64,000 nucleotides of DNA from Vibrio sp. SNU_ST1 (GCF_030563405.1 NZ_CP130749.1:1240001-1304000); one strand, 5' to 3'; numbered from the stretch's first letter, positions 47,788-56,185 are shown. The notes: generated by a model from the letters alone, not told the origin. Numbers and translations: made by a program.

Positions 47788-48834
47788 TTAGCCGTTGTTT
47801 GCTTGTTTTGCTAGCTCAGCGGCTTTTTTCTTCGCGCGTTTAGCCGCATCTTTTTCAGCCAACTTCTTCAGGCCAGTTTTGGTGTAAGCCGTACCTGTCG
47901 CATGAGCAATATCACGAATCACATCCCACTCTTCTTTGTAGCTGATTGGCGAGAAACGGTCGGCACCTTTAAACGATGCGCTCATTTCTGGTGTAAAGCG
48001 GTAGCTAAAGAAAGCTTCGTTGATCTTCTCAACCAGTTCTGGTTTTAGGTTGTAAGCATAGCCAAATGCCGACGTTGGGAAGCGTGGGCTACGGTAGATG
48101 ATCTTCAGTTCAGAATCGTCGACACGACCTGCTGCGACCATGCGATCGTACACGTCCGATGCCACAGGTGCCGCATCATAGTCTCCGTTGAAAACGCCTA
48201 GAATCGATTGGTCATGCTTACCTGAGTAAAGCACTTTGTAATCTTCATCTGGCACTAGGCCTTTCGCTGGGAATAACGCACGTGGAGCTAGGTTGCCAGA
48301 GTTGGAAGATGCAGAAGTGTGTGCAACCTTTTTGCCTTTCAGATCAGACATTTTGTTAATGCCGCTGTCTTTACGCACAATCGTGATTAGGTTGTAGCCT
48401 TGAAAGCCAGACTCATCTCCCTTCACCGCAATTGGAACGTAACCTGCTAAGTTAACTGCGTAGCCTGTTGGGCCCGTAGAGAAACCTGCAACGTGCAATC
48501 GACCAGAGCGCATCGCTTCTACTTGTGCAGAGTTTGAGTGCACCGTGTAGTAAATCACTCGCTTACCTGTAATTTTACTTAGGTGAGCTTGGAAATCCGC
48601 AAACGCATCTTTATACAACGCTGGGTCTTCTACTGGCGTGTAAGTAAACACAAGCGTACTTGGGTCATTCCACTCATCTGGATTCTTTGGTGAATCGGCG
48701 ACCAAATCTTGGTTTTCATCACAGTATCGATCGTCTAACACACCACGACTAGAGCAGTCGCTTGCCATAGCCATTGAAGGAAGTAGTAATGAGCTAGCGA
48801 TTAACAGTCCTTTAACACTGATTTTCATATTCAA
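47788..48834 (-). CDS. phnD: Phosphonate/phosphoester-type periplasmic binding protein, PhnD family
   Basis: A 348-residue periplasmic protein with a signal peptide (cut after SMAMA, about residue 24). PhnD features are LVFTYTPVEDPALYKDAFADF, the ligand-loop HSNSAQVEAMRSGRLHVAGF, and KVAHTSASSNSGNLAPRALF. A Lys/Ala-rich tail follows. PhnD-like proteins bind phosphonates, phosphite or small phosphoesters; the exact ligand is unknown. A sigma-54-type promoter match lies 40 bases upstream. Confidence 0.88.
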   Translation of the reverse strand: MNMKISVKGLLIASSLLLPSMAMASDCSSRGVLDDRYCDENQDLVADSPKNPDEWNDPSTLVFTYTPVEDPALYKDAFADFQAHLSKITGKRVIYYTVHSNSAQVEAMRSGRLHVAGFSTGPTGYAVNLAGYVPIAVKGDESGFQGYNLITIVRKDSGINKMSDLKGKKVAHTSASSNSGNLAPRALFPAKGLVPDEDYKVLYSGKHDQSILGVFNGDYDAAPVASDVYDRMVAAGRVDDSELKIIYRSPRFPTSAFGYAYNLKPELVEKINEAFFSYRFTPEMSASFKGADRFSPISYKEEWDVIRDIAHATGTAYTKTGLKKLAEKDAAKRAKKKAAELAKQANNG

Positions 48835-48874
48835 ACCTTACTTTTACTTATTGTTGAAAGTCACCTTCGCTACT

Positions 48875-48889
48875 GCAGTCTTTGTGCCA
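48875..48889 (-). promoter_or_regulatory. Sigma-54 promoter of phnD
   Basis: The minus strand reads TGGCAC-N5-CTGC, matching the -24/-12 consensus TGGCAC-N5-TTGC at all but one position. Transcription would start about 30 bases before phnD. A sigma-54-type activator is encoded at 50625. Confidence 0.7.
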
Positions 48890-49014
48890 CCTTTTAATTT
48901 GTTTAATTTCAACAGCTTAAACAAAACTCCAAATTGGAAAATTACTTTTGTGTCATTACTGTCCAACCAAGAAGGCCCTATTTGGGTCATTTATGTCCCG
49001 CCAATTTCGGTGGT

Positions 49015-49038
49015 AAAAAAAGAGCCCGAAGGCTCTTT
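49015..49038 (-). terminator. Terminator after the glycerophosphodiesterase gene
   Basis: On the minus strand AAAGAGCC/GGCTCTTT with a 4-base loop and seven T residues. It separates this gene from phnD. Confidence 0.85.
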
Positions 49039-49128
49039 GGTTCACTGCTTTTTCTCTTATTGTTCTTTGGCTAAGTGCTCTCTATACAAACGCTATAATT
49101 ATCGATGTAAAGCGAAGCTCACAACAGC

Positions 49129-50349
49129 CTAAGCGTCACTGTCCATACAGTTAGCGTAGTAAGTCACCGTTGCAGGCCAATCGCTGAATACGCCCATAAC
49201 ACCAACATCTTGCGCCAGTACATCAAGCATTTTCATCATGTCGCCATCATTGTTGATGCCATCTTTCACGCTTTGGTAATACCAACCGCCGCCTTGCGCT
49301 AGCGGGCCTGAACGCTCAAGTGTCCATGCAATAATCTCAAGGTCAGCATCTTTTGCCAGTTTTGCGTAGTTAGACGCAACCAATTCGTTGTTCTCACCTA
49401 ACTCAACCAAAGCAAACAGAGGTGGCGCGATGATATTCACACCCGCATCGTGCAGCTCTTTCATGTTTTCAACAGACGCGACAAAGTCCGCTTGCTCATA
49501 GACACGGTCGTCAAGGTAAACGGCTTGCTTACCGAACTTAGGCGTCTCATTAACCCAGTACTTCACATCATCCAAGTTGAATGACTGTAAGTAAGTGTCC
49601 GAAGGCTCAAAGCCCGCCTCTTTCAGTTCATCCACTAACTTCTGCGCGTACATCTCTTGGCTAAAGCCATTGAAAGGCATTTCAACCGCCGCTGATTTCA
49701 ATTCAGGAGTCACCTTAACGCCGTGCTCTTTAAACAATGCCGCACTTTCGGCGTGTGTCATCAGTGTTCCACTTTGGCTGTAAAGGTCGGTTCTCCAGCC
49801 AGGAGTGCCATTCATGTACTCTTCGACAGTGGTTGCTTTTGGGTTCGCACCATCCATTTTCCCTTTCAGGGTCTTAAACTCCGCTAGCGTGAAATCAGAA
49901 GTACGACACTCAACCTGCGCATCTTCGCCTGTCGCTAGGTTGGCAGGCGTGAACGGTGTTGAACACTTCTTAGCGAGAGCTGGATGCGCCAAAACATCGG
50001 TTGTGGTGTGTAGATCACTTTGCGAGTGACGACATACCAACGCTTTATCTTTAGTAAAAGTGACATCGCACTCCACTACGCCCGCGCCCATTTGAATCGC
50101 TGCTAAGTAGGATTCCTTGGTGTGCTCAGGAAACTGCATCGCAGCTCCGCGATGTCCAATAGAAAAATCACTACGGTGAAAAGGTCCTTCACTGCAACTC
50201 AACAGCTTGGTTTTCAAAGGGCTCTCATCCATATTGTTCACTAAAAACAGGGGGCGAGGACCTAAGTCAGCTGACTCTGTTGCAGCCCATGCCGTCATCG
50301 AGCTCACACCTAGTATCAGAGCAATCGAACCTTTCAGTATTTGCTTCAT
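49129..50349 (-). CDS. Periplasmic glycerophosphodiester phosphodiesterase (GlpQ-like)
   Basis: A 406-residue enzyme with a signal peptide (cut near MTAWA/ATES). GDPD-domain residues are seen in SIGHRGAAMQFPEHTKESYL, GAGVVECDVTFTKDKALVCRH and the later EIIAWTLERSG. It splits glycerophosphodiesters into glycerol 3-phosphate and an alcohol. The start is ATG 50349 with AAGGAG. It lies between a PhnCDE importer and a two-component system on one strand, suggesting that the phosphoester products are imported. A sigma-54-type promoter match is upstream. Confidence 0.88.
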   Translation of the reverse strand: MKQILKGSIALILGVSSMTAWAATESADLGPRPLFLVNNMDESPLKTKLLSCSEGPFHRSDFSIGHRGAAMQFPEHTKESYLAAIQMGAGVVECDVTFTKDKALVCRHSQSDLHTTTDVLAHPALAKKCSTPFTPANLATGEDAQVECRTSDFTLAEFKTLKGKMDGANPKATTVEEYMNGTPGWRTDLYSQSGTLMTHAESAALFKEHGVKVTPELKSAAVEMPFNGFSQEMYAQKLVDELKEAGFEPSDTYLQSFNLDDVKYWVNETPKFGKQAVYLDDRVYEQADFVASVENMKELHDAGVNIIAPPLFALVELGENNELVASNYAKLAKDADLEIIAWTLERSGPLAQGGGWYYQSVKDGINNDGDMMKMLDVLAQDVGVMGVFSDWPATVTYYANCMDSDA

Positions 50350-50418
50350 GTTTGTATCTCCTTGCAACAAGCAATTATTTTTCTAACTTCCTTTATTCGA
50401 TCATTCAGTGTTGGATCG

Positions 50419-50448
50419 CTGTCATATATAGATAGCTGTCATATATAT
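50419..50448. repeat. Direct repeat with PhoB-like half-sites
   Basis: GCTGTCATATATA occurs twice with a 17-base period. CTGTCAT equals the PhoB half-site, but PhoB boxes use an 11-base period. It lies between the sigma-54 match and the phosphodiesterase start codon. Confidence 0.6.
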
Positions 50449-50501
50449 TTTGACTTAGCACCGAATAACCTCATGTGAACGTATGCCACAATGTAGTAAT
50501 T

Positions 50502-50516
50502 GCATGCATTGTGCCA
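50502..50516 (-). promoter_or_regulatory. Sigma-54 promoter of the glycerophosphodiesterase gene
   Basis: The minus strand reads TGGCAC-N5-ATGC, keeping the invariant GG and GC of the -24/-12 consensus. The leader would be about 140 bases long. Confidence 0.55.
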
Positions 50517-50624
50517 AATGTTAAAGCCCTTTTATTACAATTACTTGAAACGGTTAACCATTCGACTAAAAGTTAAATGGGTCATTGTTGTCTTGTGCTT
50601 TTATTAAGCGAATGAATGAACCAG

Positions 50625-51977
50625 TTAGGCCTTGAAGCTCTCTTTATCCAATTGGTGTTTCTTCATTTTTCGATAAAGCGTTTTACGTGGCAGGTTCAGC
50701 TTGCTTGAGACCTCATTGATGTTGCCAGCGCTTTCTATTAGCGCTTCCGTCAGAACATTTCGTTCGTACTGCTCCATCTGCTTTTCAAAAGCAAAATCTT
50801 CTCCGGATGCTTCACAAATTGGCGATTGAAGATCGAAACCATCACCGACGATACCCAACACAAATCGATCAGCGACATTACGTAGTTCACGAACGTTACC
50901 CGGCCATTCATGCCGACATAGCTGCTGTACCTGCTCAGGGTAAATCGTCGATGGGCGCGTCTTATATTTGTGGCTCGCTTGAATCACAAAGTGACGGAAC
51001 AGCACCTGAATGTCCTCTTTGCGTTGACGCAATGCAGGAAGGCTTAAGCTAGCAATATTAAGACGATAGAAGAGATCGGCTCTGAACTCCCCCTTTTCAC
51101 TCAAGCTCGCAAGATCAGCTTTGCTGGCGGCTACCACCACAATATCGACCGGGATTAACTCGTTACCACCAACGCGCTCTATCATTCGTTCTTGAATGAC
51201 GCGCAGCAGTTTAATTTGCACCGCAATTGGCATACTTTCGATTTCATCAAGAAACAGAGTTCCGCCATTGGCTTGTTCTATTTTGCCAATGCGTTTCTTG
51301 TTGGCACTAGTAAACGAGCCCGCTTCATGACCAAACAACTCACTTTCGATAATGCTTTCTGTCATGCCGCCACAGTTAATCGCGACAAACGGCTTCGCCT
51401 TACGACGGCTAAATTGATGCAATGCGCGAGCAATCACCTCTTTGCCCGTTCCAGTTTCGCCGTTGATGATGGTATCAACACCGGTATGAGACAGTGCTAG
51501 CACTTGCTTGCGTATCGTATCCATCGCTTTTGATTGGCCAATAACCACAGATTCAATCGGTAACTCAGCCTCCTCATCACCGTCTGTAGCTGCTGGGCAA
51601 CTTTGCTGACATTGGGTAATCGCCAAATCAAGCTTCTCCACCAGCTCACTCGAATTAAGCGGTTTTTCTAGAAAATCGAAAGCGCCAAGCTTCATCGCTT
51701 CGATCGCCATTGGGATATCGCCATGGCCACTCATCAATAAAACGGGCACATTCGGGGCACGGTGTTGGATTGAGCTCAACAACGTCAAACCGTCCACTTT
51801 CGGCATGCGCACGTCACACAACACAACCGACTGACTGTTCGCTTTAAGCGACTTTAAGCCAAGGTTGGGATCAGTGAAGGTGGTGACACTAAACCCTTCT
51901 AGCTCCAACATTTCACTCACGGCTTCAACGACATCGATTTCATCATCGATAAGAACTATGTGTTTTTCTGCAGTCAT
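50625..51977 (-). CDS. Sigma-54-dependent response regulator, DctD-like
   Basis: A 450-residue regulator. The receiver domain has the phosphorylated Asp55 in LCDVRMPK, then an AAA+ domain (Walker A GETGTGKE 173-180, Walker B GGTLFLDEIES), then a Fis-type HTH near the end (INEVSSKLNLPRKTLYRKMK). The sigma-54 contact loop, normally GAFTGA, reads GSFTSA (220-225). It overlaps its kinase gene by four bases (ATGA). It probably activates the sigma-54 promoters of phnD and the phosphodiesterase. PgtA/DctD proteins are the nearest types. Confidence 0.9.
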   Translation of the reverse strand: MTAEKHIVLIDDEIDVVEAVSEMLELEGFSVTTFTDPNLGLKSLKANSQSVVLCDVRMPKVDGLTLLSSIQHRAPNVPVLLMSGHGDIPMAIEAMKLGAFDFLEKPLNSSELVEKLDLAITQCQQSCPAATDGDEEAELPIESVVIGQSKAMDTIRKQVLALSHTGVDTIINGETGTGKEVIARALHQFSRRKAKPFVAINCGGMTESIIESELFGHEAGSFTSANKKRIGKIEQANGGTLFLDEIESMPIAVQIKLLRVIQERMIERVGGNELIPVDIVVVAASKADLASLSEKGEFRADLFYRLNIASLSLPALRQRKEDIQVLFRHFVIQASHKYKTRPSTIYPEQVQQLCRHEWPGNVRELRNVADRFVLGIVGDGFDLQSPICEASGEDFAFEKQMEQYERNVLTEALIESAGNINEVSSKLNLPRKTLYRKMKKHQLDKESFKA

Positions 51978-53938
51978 GAGGCAATGCCTTTTGGTAGAGT
52001 GACGATAAAAGTGGTGCCTTGGTGTTCAACTGATTCCACGTGAATCGAGCCGCCAAAGTCTTTTATGATGTTGTATGCGATAGACAAACCGAGCCCAAGC
52101 CCCTTACCTGTTGTCTTGCGGGTATAAAATGGGTCAAACAGATGCGGAATATCCTCTTCAGGTATCCCTAACCCGTTGTCCATCACCAAAATCTGAATGG
52201 TATTCGAATGCTCTTGAGTAGAGATGCTGAGCTCTGGTTGCTCTCTGTGCTCAACGGCATCCAGAGCATTGCTGATCAAATTCACCAATACCTGTTCTAA
52301 GCGAATGCTGTTGGCTCGAACCATCTGGTCGCTTTGTGGTGAATACTGAATCGAGACCTTGCTCTGTCTGGTTTCAAACAGGTCAATCGCATCACCGACA
52401 ACCTTATCCAATTCAACGTTATCAATCTTGCCATCACTCTTACGTGAGAAGGCCTTTAGGTGACGAGTAATCGCAGCCACTTTGTCTAACAAGATCTCGA
52501 TCTTTTTTAGGTTCTCTTCTGCCCTGTCTGGCCTTTGCTTACCTAACCATAATTGAGCACTTCTAACGTGACTGTTTACTGCGGTCAGAGGTTGATTGAT
52601 CTCATGCGTGATCCCGACACTTAATTGTCCCAACGCGGCTAATTTTCCGGCTTGGATTAACTCGTCTTGAGTCACTCGTAGTTTGGCTTCGGCTAAGGTG
52701 CGTTCTTCAACCTCTGCCTCTAATTTTCGATTGGTTTGCTTAACGACTTTGGCCGTGGTCTGGAATACCTTTAGGTACTTGGCCATTTGCGTCACTTCGT
52801 CTTTGCCACGAATGGACACTTCGGTATCTAGATGACCGGTAGAAATCGCGAACATGTTGTCTTTGAGCTGTAAAAGCCTTTCTAAAATACTCTTACGCAC
52901 GTAGAACCACGAAATGGCAGCGGCAGCCAACACGCTAAACAGAGAAAGAAAAAGAGAGAGTTGCTGATTCGATTGTAAAGACAGCTGCGCTTGCTGAATC
53001 GATTGATCAATATTGCTATTCACCTTGCTGGTGTTGCTTTCGATCTGCACGGTTAATTGGTTCAAATGCTCGCGGCTGTTTTGCAGGAAGTATTGCTCTT
53101 GATAGAGATGATCGAGCGCTTTGTTTTTTACTCCATACAAGCTGCTATCACTTGAAGCGAGGTTATAAATCACCGTGAGTTGATGATCTAATTCAGGAAA
53201 ATCACTTCTTAAATCACCACTGACCCAGAGCTTCCACCACTCTTCCCCAACTTGCTCTAAGCGGTAACTGGTGTAATCGAGCTCATTAAAGCTTGAGTCG
53301 TTATACAGCTTCTCTACCAAGCCTAATTGGTAATAAAGCAGAGATTTCAACTGAGTATATTGGATTTGATCTTTAGCTGACTCAGGTAAACTATCGAGTG
53401 AATCACTGGCTTGTTGCAATAGAGGATAAAAGCCTTCAAGCAAATTACGAAGTTCTTGATTGAGTTGTTCTGACTCAATCTCACTTTGATATAACAGGCT
53501 CAGACTATTATTAACTTGGGCGATAAGATCTTTAAAATAGGCGTGATAATCAGGAAACTGAACCATAACGCTATTCATCACTGAAATGGCCTCTTCAATT
53601 TTGAGCATCGCCTGCTTACGCTCTATATTCGATTCAGCGTCACTGAGCTGAGATGAGGTCGTGATAATCACACGCACCATATCATTGAGGCGTGCAGCAT
53701 TATCTAAGGCGGGGATTTCACTCTCTTTTAATTCAACGAGGCGTTGGTTCAGATCGTCAAAAGTAAAGCTAGAAACAACCGAAAGGAAGATGGTGGTCAT
53801 CGATAACATAGCCAATGCCAACACCAAGCGCAGTTCAATGCCTTTCCAACCAAACCACTTGCGACGCGGGATTTTGATCGAAAACGGGCGTTCAAAACTG
53901 TCTTTATTTTCTATCACCTCGGAGACATGACTACTCAC
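51974..53938 (-). CDS. Membrane sensor histidine kinase, DctB-like
   Basis: About 654 residues. Membrane helix 1 is at about residues 35-55 and helix 2 at about 335-355, with a large periplasmic helical sensor between. A HAMP, a short coiled coil, HisKA with VGITHEINQPLTAVNSHVRS, and an ATPase domain (NLISNALDAV, DNGLGIPEE, GKGLGLGLS) follow. The start is probably GTG 53938, spaced well from AAGGTGGAG; GTG 53947 is the alternative. It is the partner of the overlapping regulator. Its signal is unknown; neighbours suggest a phosphorylated organic compound. Confidence 0.88.
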   Translation of the reverse strand: MSSHVSEVIENKDSFERPFSIKIPRRKWFGWKGIELRLVLALAMLSMTTIFLSVVSSFTFDDLNQRLVELKESEIPALDNAARLNDMVRVIITTSSQLSDAESNIERKQAMLKIEEAISVMNSVMVQFPDYHAYFKDLIAQVNNSLSLLYQSEIESEQLNQELRNLLEGFYPLLQQASDSLDSLPESAKDQIQYTQLKSLLYYQLGLVEKLYNDSSFNELDYTSYRLEQVGEEWWKLWVSGDLRSDFPELDHQLTVIYNLASSDSSLYGVKNKALDHLYQEQYFLQNSREHLNQLTVQIESNTSKVNSNIDQSIQQAQLSLQSNQQLSLFLSLFSVLAAAAISWFYVRKSILERLLQLKDNMFAISTGHLDTEVSIRGKDEVTQMAKYLKVFQTTAKVVKQTNRKLEAEVEERTLAEAKLRVTQDELIQAGKLAALGQLSVGITHEINQPLTAVNSHVRSAQLWLGKQRPDRAEENLKKIEILLDKVAAITRHLKAFSRKSDGKIDNVELDKVVGDAIDLFETRQSKVSIQYSPQSDQMVRANSIRLEQVLVNLISNALDAVEHREQPELSISTQEHSNTIQILVMDNGLGIPEEDIPHLFDPFYTRKTTGKGLGLGLSIAYNIIKDFGGSIHVESVEHQGTTFIVTLPKGIAS

Positions 53939-54023
53939 TCGCTCCACCTTCTCTCATCATAAAATCAACAGGATCCGTCAATGATTCAATCAGTTAGGTG
54001 GTTTGCCTATTTAATCTTAGATC

Positions 54024-54046
54024 TAATAGCTTTAGTGAAGCTATTA
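54024..54046. promoter_or_regulatory. Palindrome upstream of the kinase gene
   Basis: TAATAGCTT-N5-AAGCTATTA, 9-bp perfect arms, 80 bases before the kinase start. It is a possible operator or leader hairpin. Confidence 0.4.
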
Positions 54047-54245
54047 AACGAAGAGTGATCATTAACATTTCACATAAGATATCATAACAATTATTTTATA
54101 AAGCTTACGTGGTCTGTTTTGCGATAATAGAAAGTGACCGCACCGACAGAAACGTGATTACTTTATCAATCCCTGTCGGAGGGCATTTTAGTTCGAGCAC
54201 TTCCAATAACGTCTGATCATTTATCATAGAGATTGATCGTATTAG

Positions 54246-54524
54246 GCTTATCATTCGCAAAACGGTCTTGAATCTAAACTTTCAGGCAAATTAGCTGAAG
54301 GTATCGATCGCAAGACAATTTTGGGTGGCAAATATGCCAAGGCCTTGCACAAAGGTACTTACGAGAAACTCTCTGAAGCTTACAGCTATTTACTCTTAAA
54401 ATGGCTACCAGACAGTGGGTTTGAACTGCGAGACCAACCATGCTTTGAGGTGTACCTGAATCGAGACCCAAGACGAACTAAACCTGAGAATTTGAAAACC
54501 GAAATCTATATTCCGATCAAGTAA
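54246..54524 (+). pseudogene. Remnant of an AraC/GyrI-like effector-binding protein
   Basis: The frame from 54246 to 54524 encodes the end of a GyrI-like small-molecule-binding domain: LGGKYAKALHKGTYEKLSEA, then LPDSGFELRDQPCFEVYLN and KTEIYIPIK at the C-terminus. A complete protein would have about 150 residues of domain, usually after an AraC HTH. A TAG stop stands at 54243-54245 and no ATG or ribosome site serves the fragment. It is therefore read as a 5'-truncated gene. A terminator follows. Confidence 0.65.
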
Positions 54525-54540
54525 CTAAGAGAGCTTCCCT

Positions 54541-54572
54541 TGAGTCAGTCAATCACGGCTGGCTCATTTTTG
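54541..54572 (+). terminator. Terminator after the GyrI-like remnant
   Basis: TGAGTCAG pairs with CTGGCTCA (one T-G pair) around 10 bases, followed by five T residues. The rest of the gap to 54857 is AT-rich with no recognised feature. Confidence 0.6.
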
Positions 54573-54857
54573 GCCCCATTGTTGGTTAGACCTTTTACTC
54601 ACTGACATCCTGTTTGTGGGCTTTTCCCCTATTAAAAGTTATCAATTCTTCCAATGCTGTTTGTTGTAAATCCCCGTGTTGTATTACAGGGGTAAATTCG
54701 ACCTAACTATTAGCTATCGATTAACCTAATTAACGGACTACATGTAATAGGTCAATTTGAATTATGAGCTAAATCTATATGATTACATTGAGCTATTTAT
54801 TGCTAACAATTGGGTTGAATGGCATTCTAAAGGTAGGATCATTGAGAAAGAAAAACG

Positions 54858-55544
54858 ATGGAAATTACACCTATTTGTTACGCTGTTCGATGCTATTTAG
54901 AGCTCTACTATTTGACAAAGATACGCCCTGCTCCTGGCTGTTTATCTAACATCCTGACTCACTATTCAAATAAGGTCGGAGTAAATCAGTTTGTTGAATC
55001 GCAATTACAAAGAGGCTCACAATCAAAAGGGATAGTTTCGCGAAACAGTACGGTTATCATGAAAAACTGTAAAATAATAAACTGTGGTACAGCCGTAGAA
55101 ATGGATTCAGCTTCCTCTGTCGATATGGATGGCCTTGCAGTCACAGATTGTAATATGGGGATTAAAGTAAATTGTTACGCTAATGAGGAAATAGCAATGC
55201 CACTTAATTTGAAAAATAGCACGTTTAAAGGTGTAGGTACCGTTGTTAGGGCACCAGAACAAATGATGGTTGATGTGGACAATTGTGATTTTGAAGATAT
55301 TAAAATTGGCTTCGATTTCTACATTCCGGACGCGCACCTATCAAATTTAGGGTTGCCAGAAAATACTCCTCAAGAATTATTACTTGAAGTAGCGAAAATT
55401 GTACGCAGCCATACAACTGAAGATCGTCTAACTGTAGTAGATAAAATCTCTCAATCGGGTTTAATCAAATGGCTTAACATTACTTCTGGTATTGTTACTG
55501 TAGGAACTCCTATCATTGCAAATTTAATGACTTATTTTTCTTAA
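54858..55544 (+). CDS. Unrecognised protein, possible beta-helix repeat and membrane tail
   Basis: A 228-residue open frame I do not recognise. Residues about 65-150 show a repeating pattern of short beta-strand-like units with Asn/Cys turns (VIMKNCKIINCGTAVEMDSA, MDGLAVTDCNMGIKV, LKNSTFKGVGTVV, VDVDNCDFEDIKIGF), as in right-handed beta-helix proteins. The last 25 residues are hydrophobic. Base composition is low in GC compared with flanking genes. It lies in a small accessory patch with phage-like remnants. The start is uncertain; ATG 54858 has a weak AGAAAG before it and a later start is possible. Confidence 0.6.
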   Translation: MEITPICYAVRCYLELYYLTKIRPAPGCLSNILTHYSNKVGVNQFVESQLQRGSQSKGIVSRNSTVIMKNCKIINCGTAVEMDSASSVDMDGLAVTDCNMGIKVNCYANEEIAMPLNLKNSTFKGVGTVVRAPEQMMVDVDNCDFEDIKIGFDFYIPDAHLSNLGLPENTPQELLLEVAKIVRSHTTEDRLTVVDKISQSGLIKWLNITSGIVTVGTPIIANLMTYFS

Positions 55545-55561
55545 TTTAATTCGTGATTTTG

Positions 55562-55595
55562 AAAAAAAATAGGCTCCATATGGAGCCTATTTCTA
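55562..55595. terminator. Palindromic terminator
   Basis: AATAGGCTCCAT/ATGGAGCCTATT forms a 24-bp perfect palindrome. An eight-T run lies on the minus-strand side, so it serves mainly the phage-type regulator. Confidence 0.75.
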
Positions 55596-55945
55596 TCCTT
55601 TCATTTTTGTGAGAACCCTTGCGACTCTAATCAAATACGTAGAAGTTTTGATTTCAATTTCTGACTGTATCTCTAGTAGTGCAATCCCTGCTAAAATTTG
55701 TTGCGGTCTCACCACTTGACCTGTTGGTAGTTCCATCTTGTCGTACAACATTTTGAACTGCTCCCACTCTTCACAGACACTGAATTCCAGACCTTTTGCC
55801 ATTATCATAAGCCTTTGCATTCGGGGGGAATGGGGTTTCCCTTATCCCAACCTGTGACGGTTCTAACAGATTTAAAACACAGTTCGGCGACCTCTTCCTT
55901 GGTCATTTGGCACTCTAACTCTCGAAAAATGTAATTCTTACTCAT
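55593..55945 (-). pseudogene. Frameshifted filamentous-phage-type regulator (DUF3653-like)
   Basis: Two overlapping frames form one gene. ORF A (55945 to 55805) reads MSKNYIFRELECQMTKEEVA, continues to KSVRTVTGWDKGNPIPPEC, then stops. ORF B (55820 to 55593) continues with QRLMIMAKGLEF and LELPTGQ-type sequence (MELPTGQVVRPQQILAGIALLE). Together they match a protein of about 115 residues that I recall from Vibrio filamentous phages. The break lies at a run of six C residues on the coding strand (55823-55828); one extra C restores a single frame. The gene is therefore broken, slippage-controlled, or a sequencing error. Confidence 0.7.
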
Positions 55946-56012
55946 TTCGCAACACTTTAATGATAAACCCTATAAATACAACGGGTTATATCAATTATAT
56001 AATATGTGTACT

Positions 56013-56041
56013 ATTAAACATAATGAGATAAAGTGCGCACT
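56013..56041. other. dif/XerCD-like recombination site
   Basis: Arms ATTAAACATAA and AAGTGCGCACT flank a 7-base centre TGAGATA. Compared with the Vibrio dif1 arms as I remember them (ATTTAACATAA and TAATGCGCACT), 10 of 11 and 9 of 11 bases agree. Filamentous phages integrate by such sites. It lies 68 bases upstream of the phage-type regulator. Confidence 0.6.
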
Positions 56042-56185
56042 GTACAAAGGCGTATTAATTGGCAAACTTACATTATAAAAAGTTATGCATGAATCACTAA
56101 TATTAGAATTCCTGAAGCTCATTTATGTCCAAAAGTTCGCGTGCCTACCTATAACCTTTATCACCATACTGAACGCTAAGCCACC

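Noticed and set aside
48940..48970. Pho box upstream of phnD
   Set aside because: TGTCAT and CTGTCC are nine bases apart, not eleven, and the second copy is imperfect.
56013..56041. The chromosomal dif site itself
   Set aside because: The centre has seven bases and the site adjoins a phage-type gene in a region with an rRNA operon; an element attachment site is more likely.
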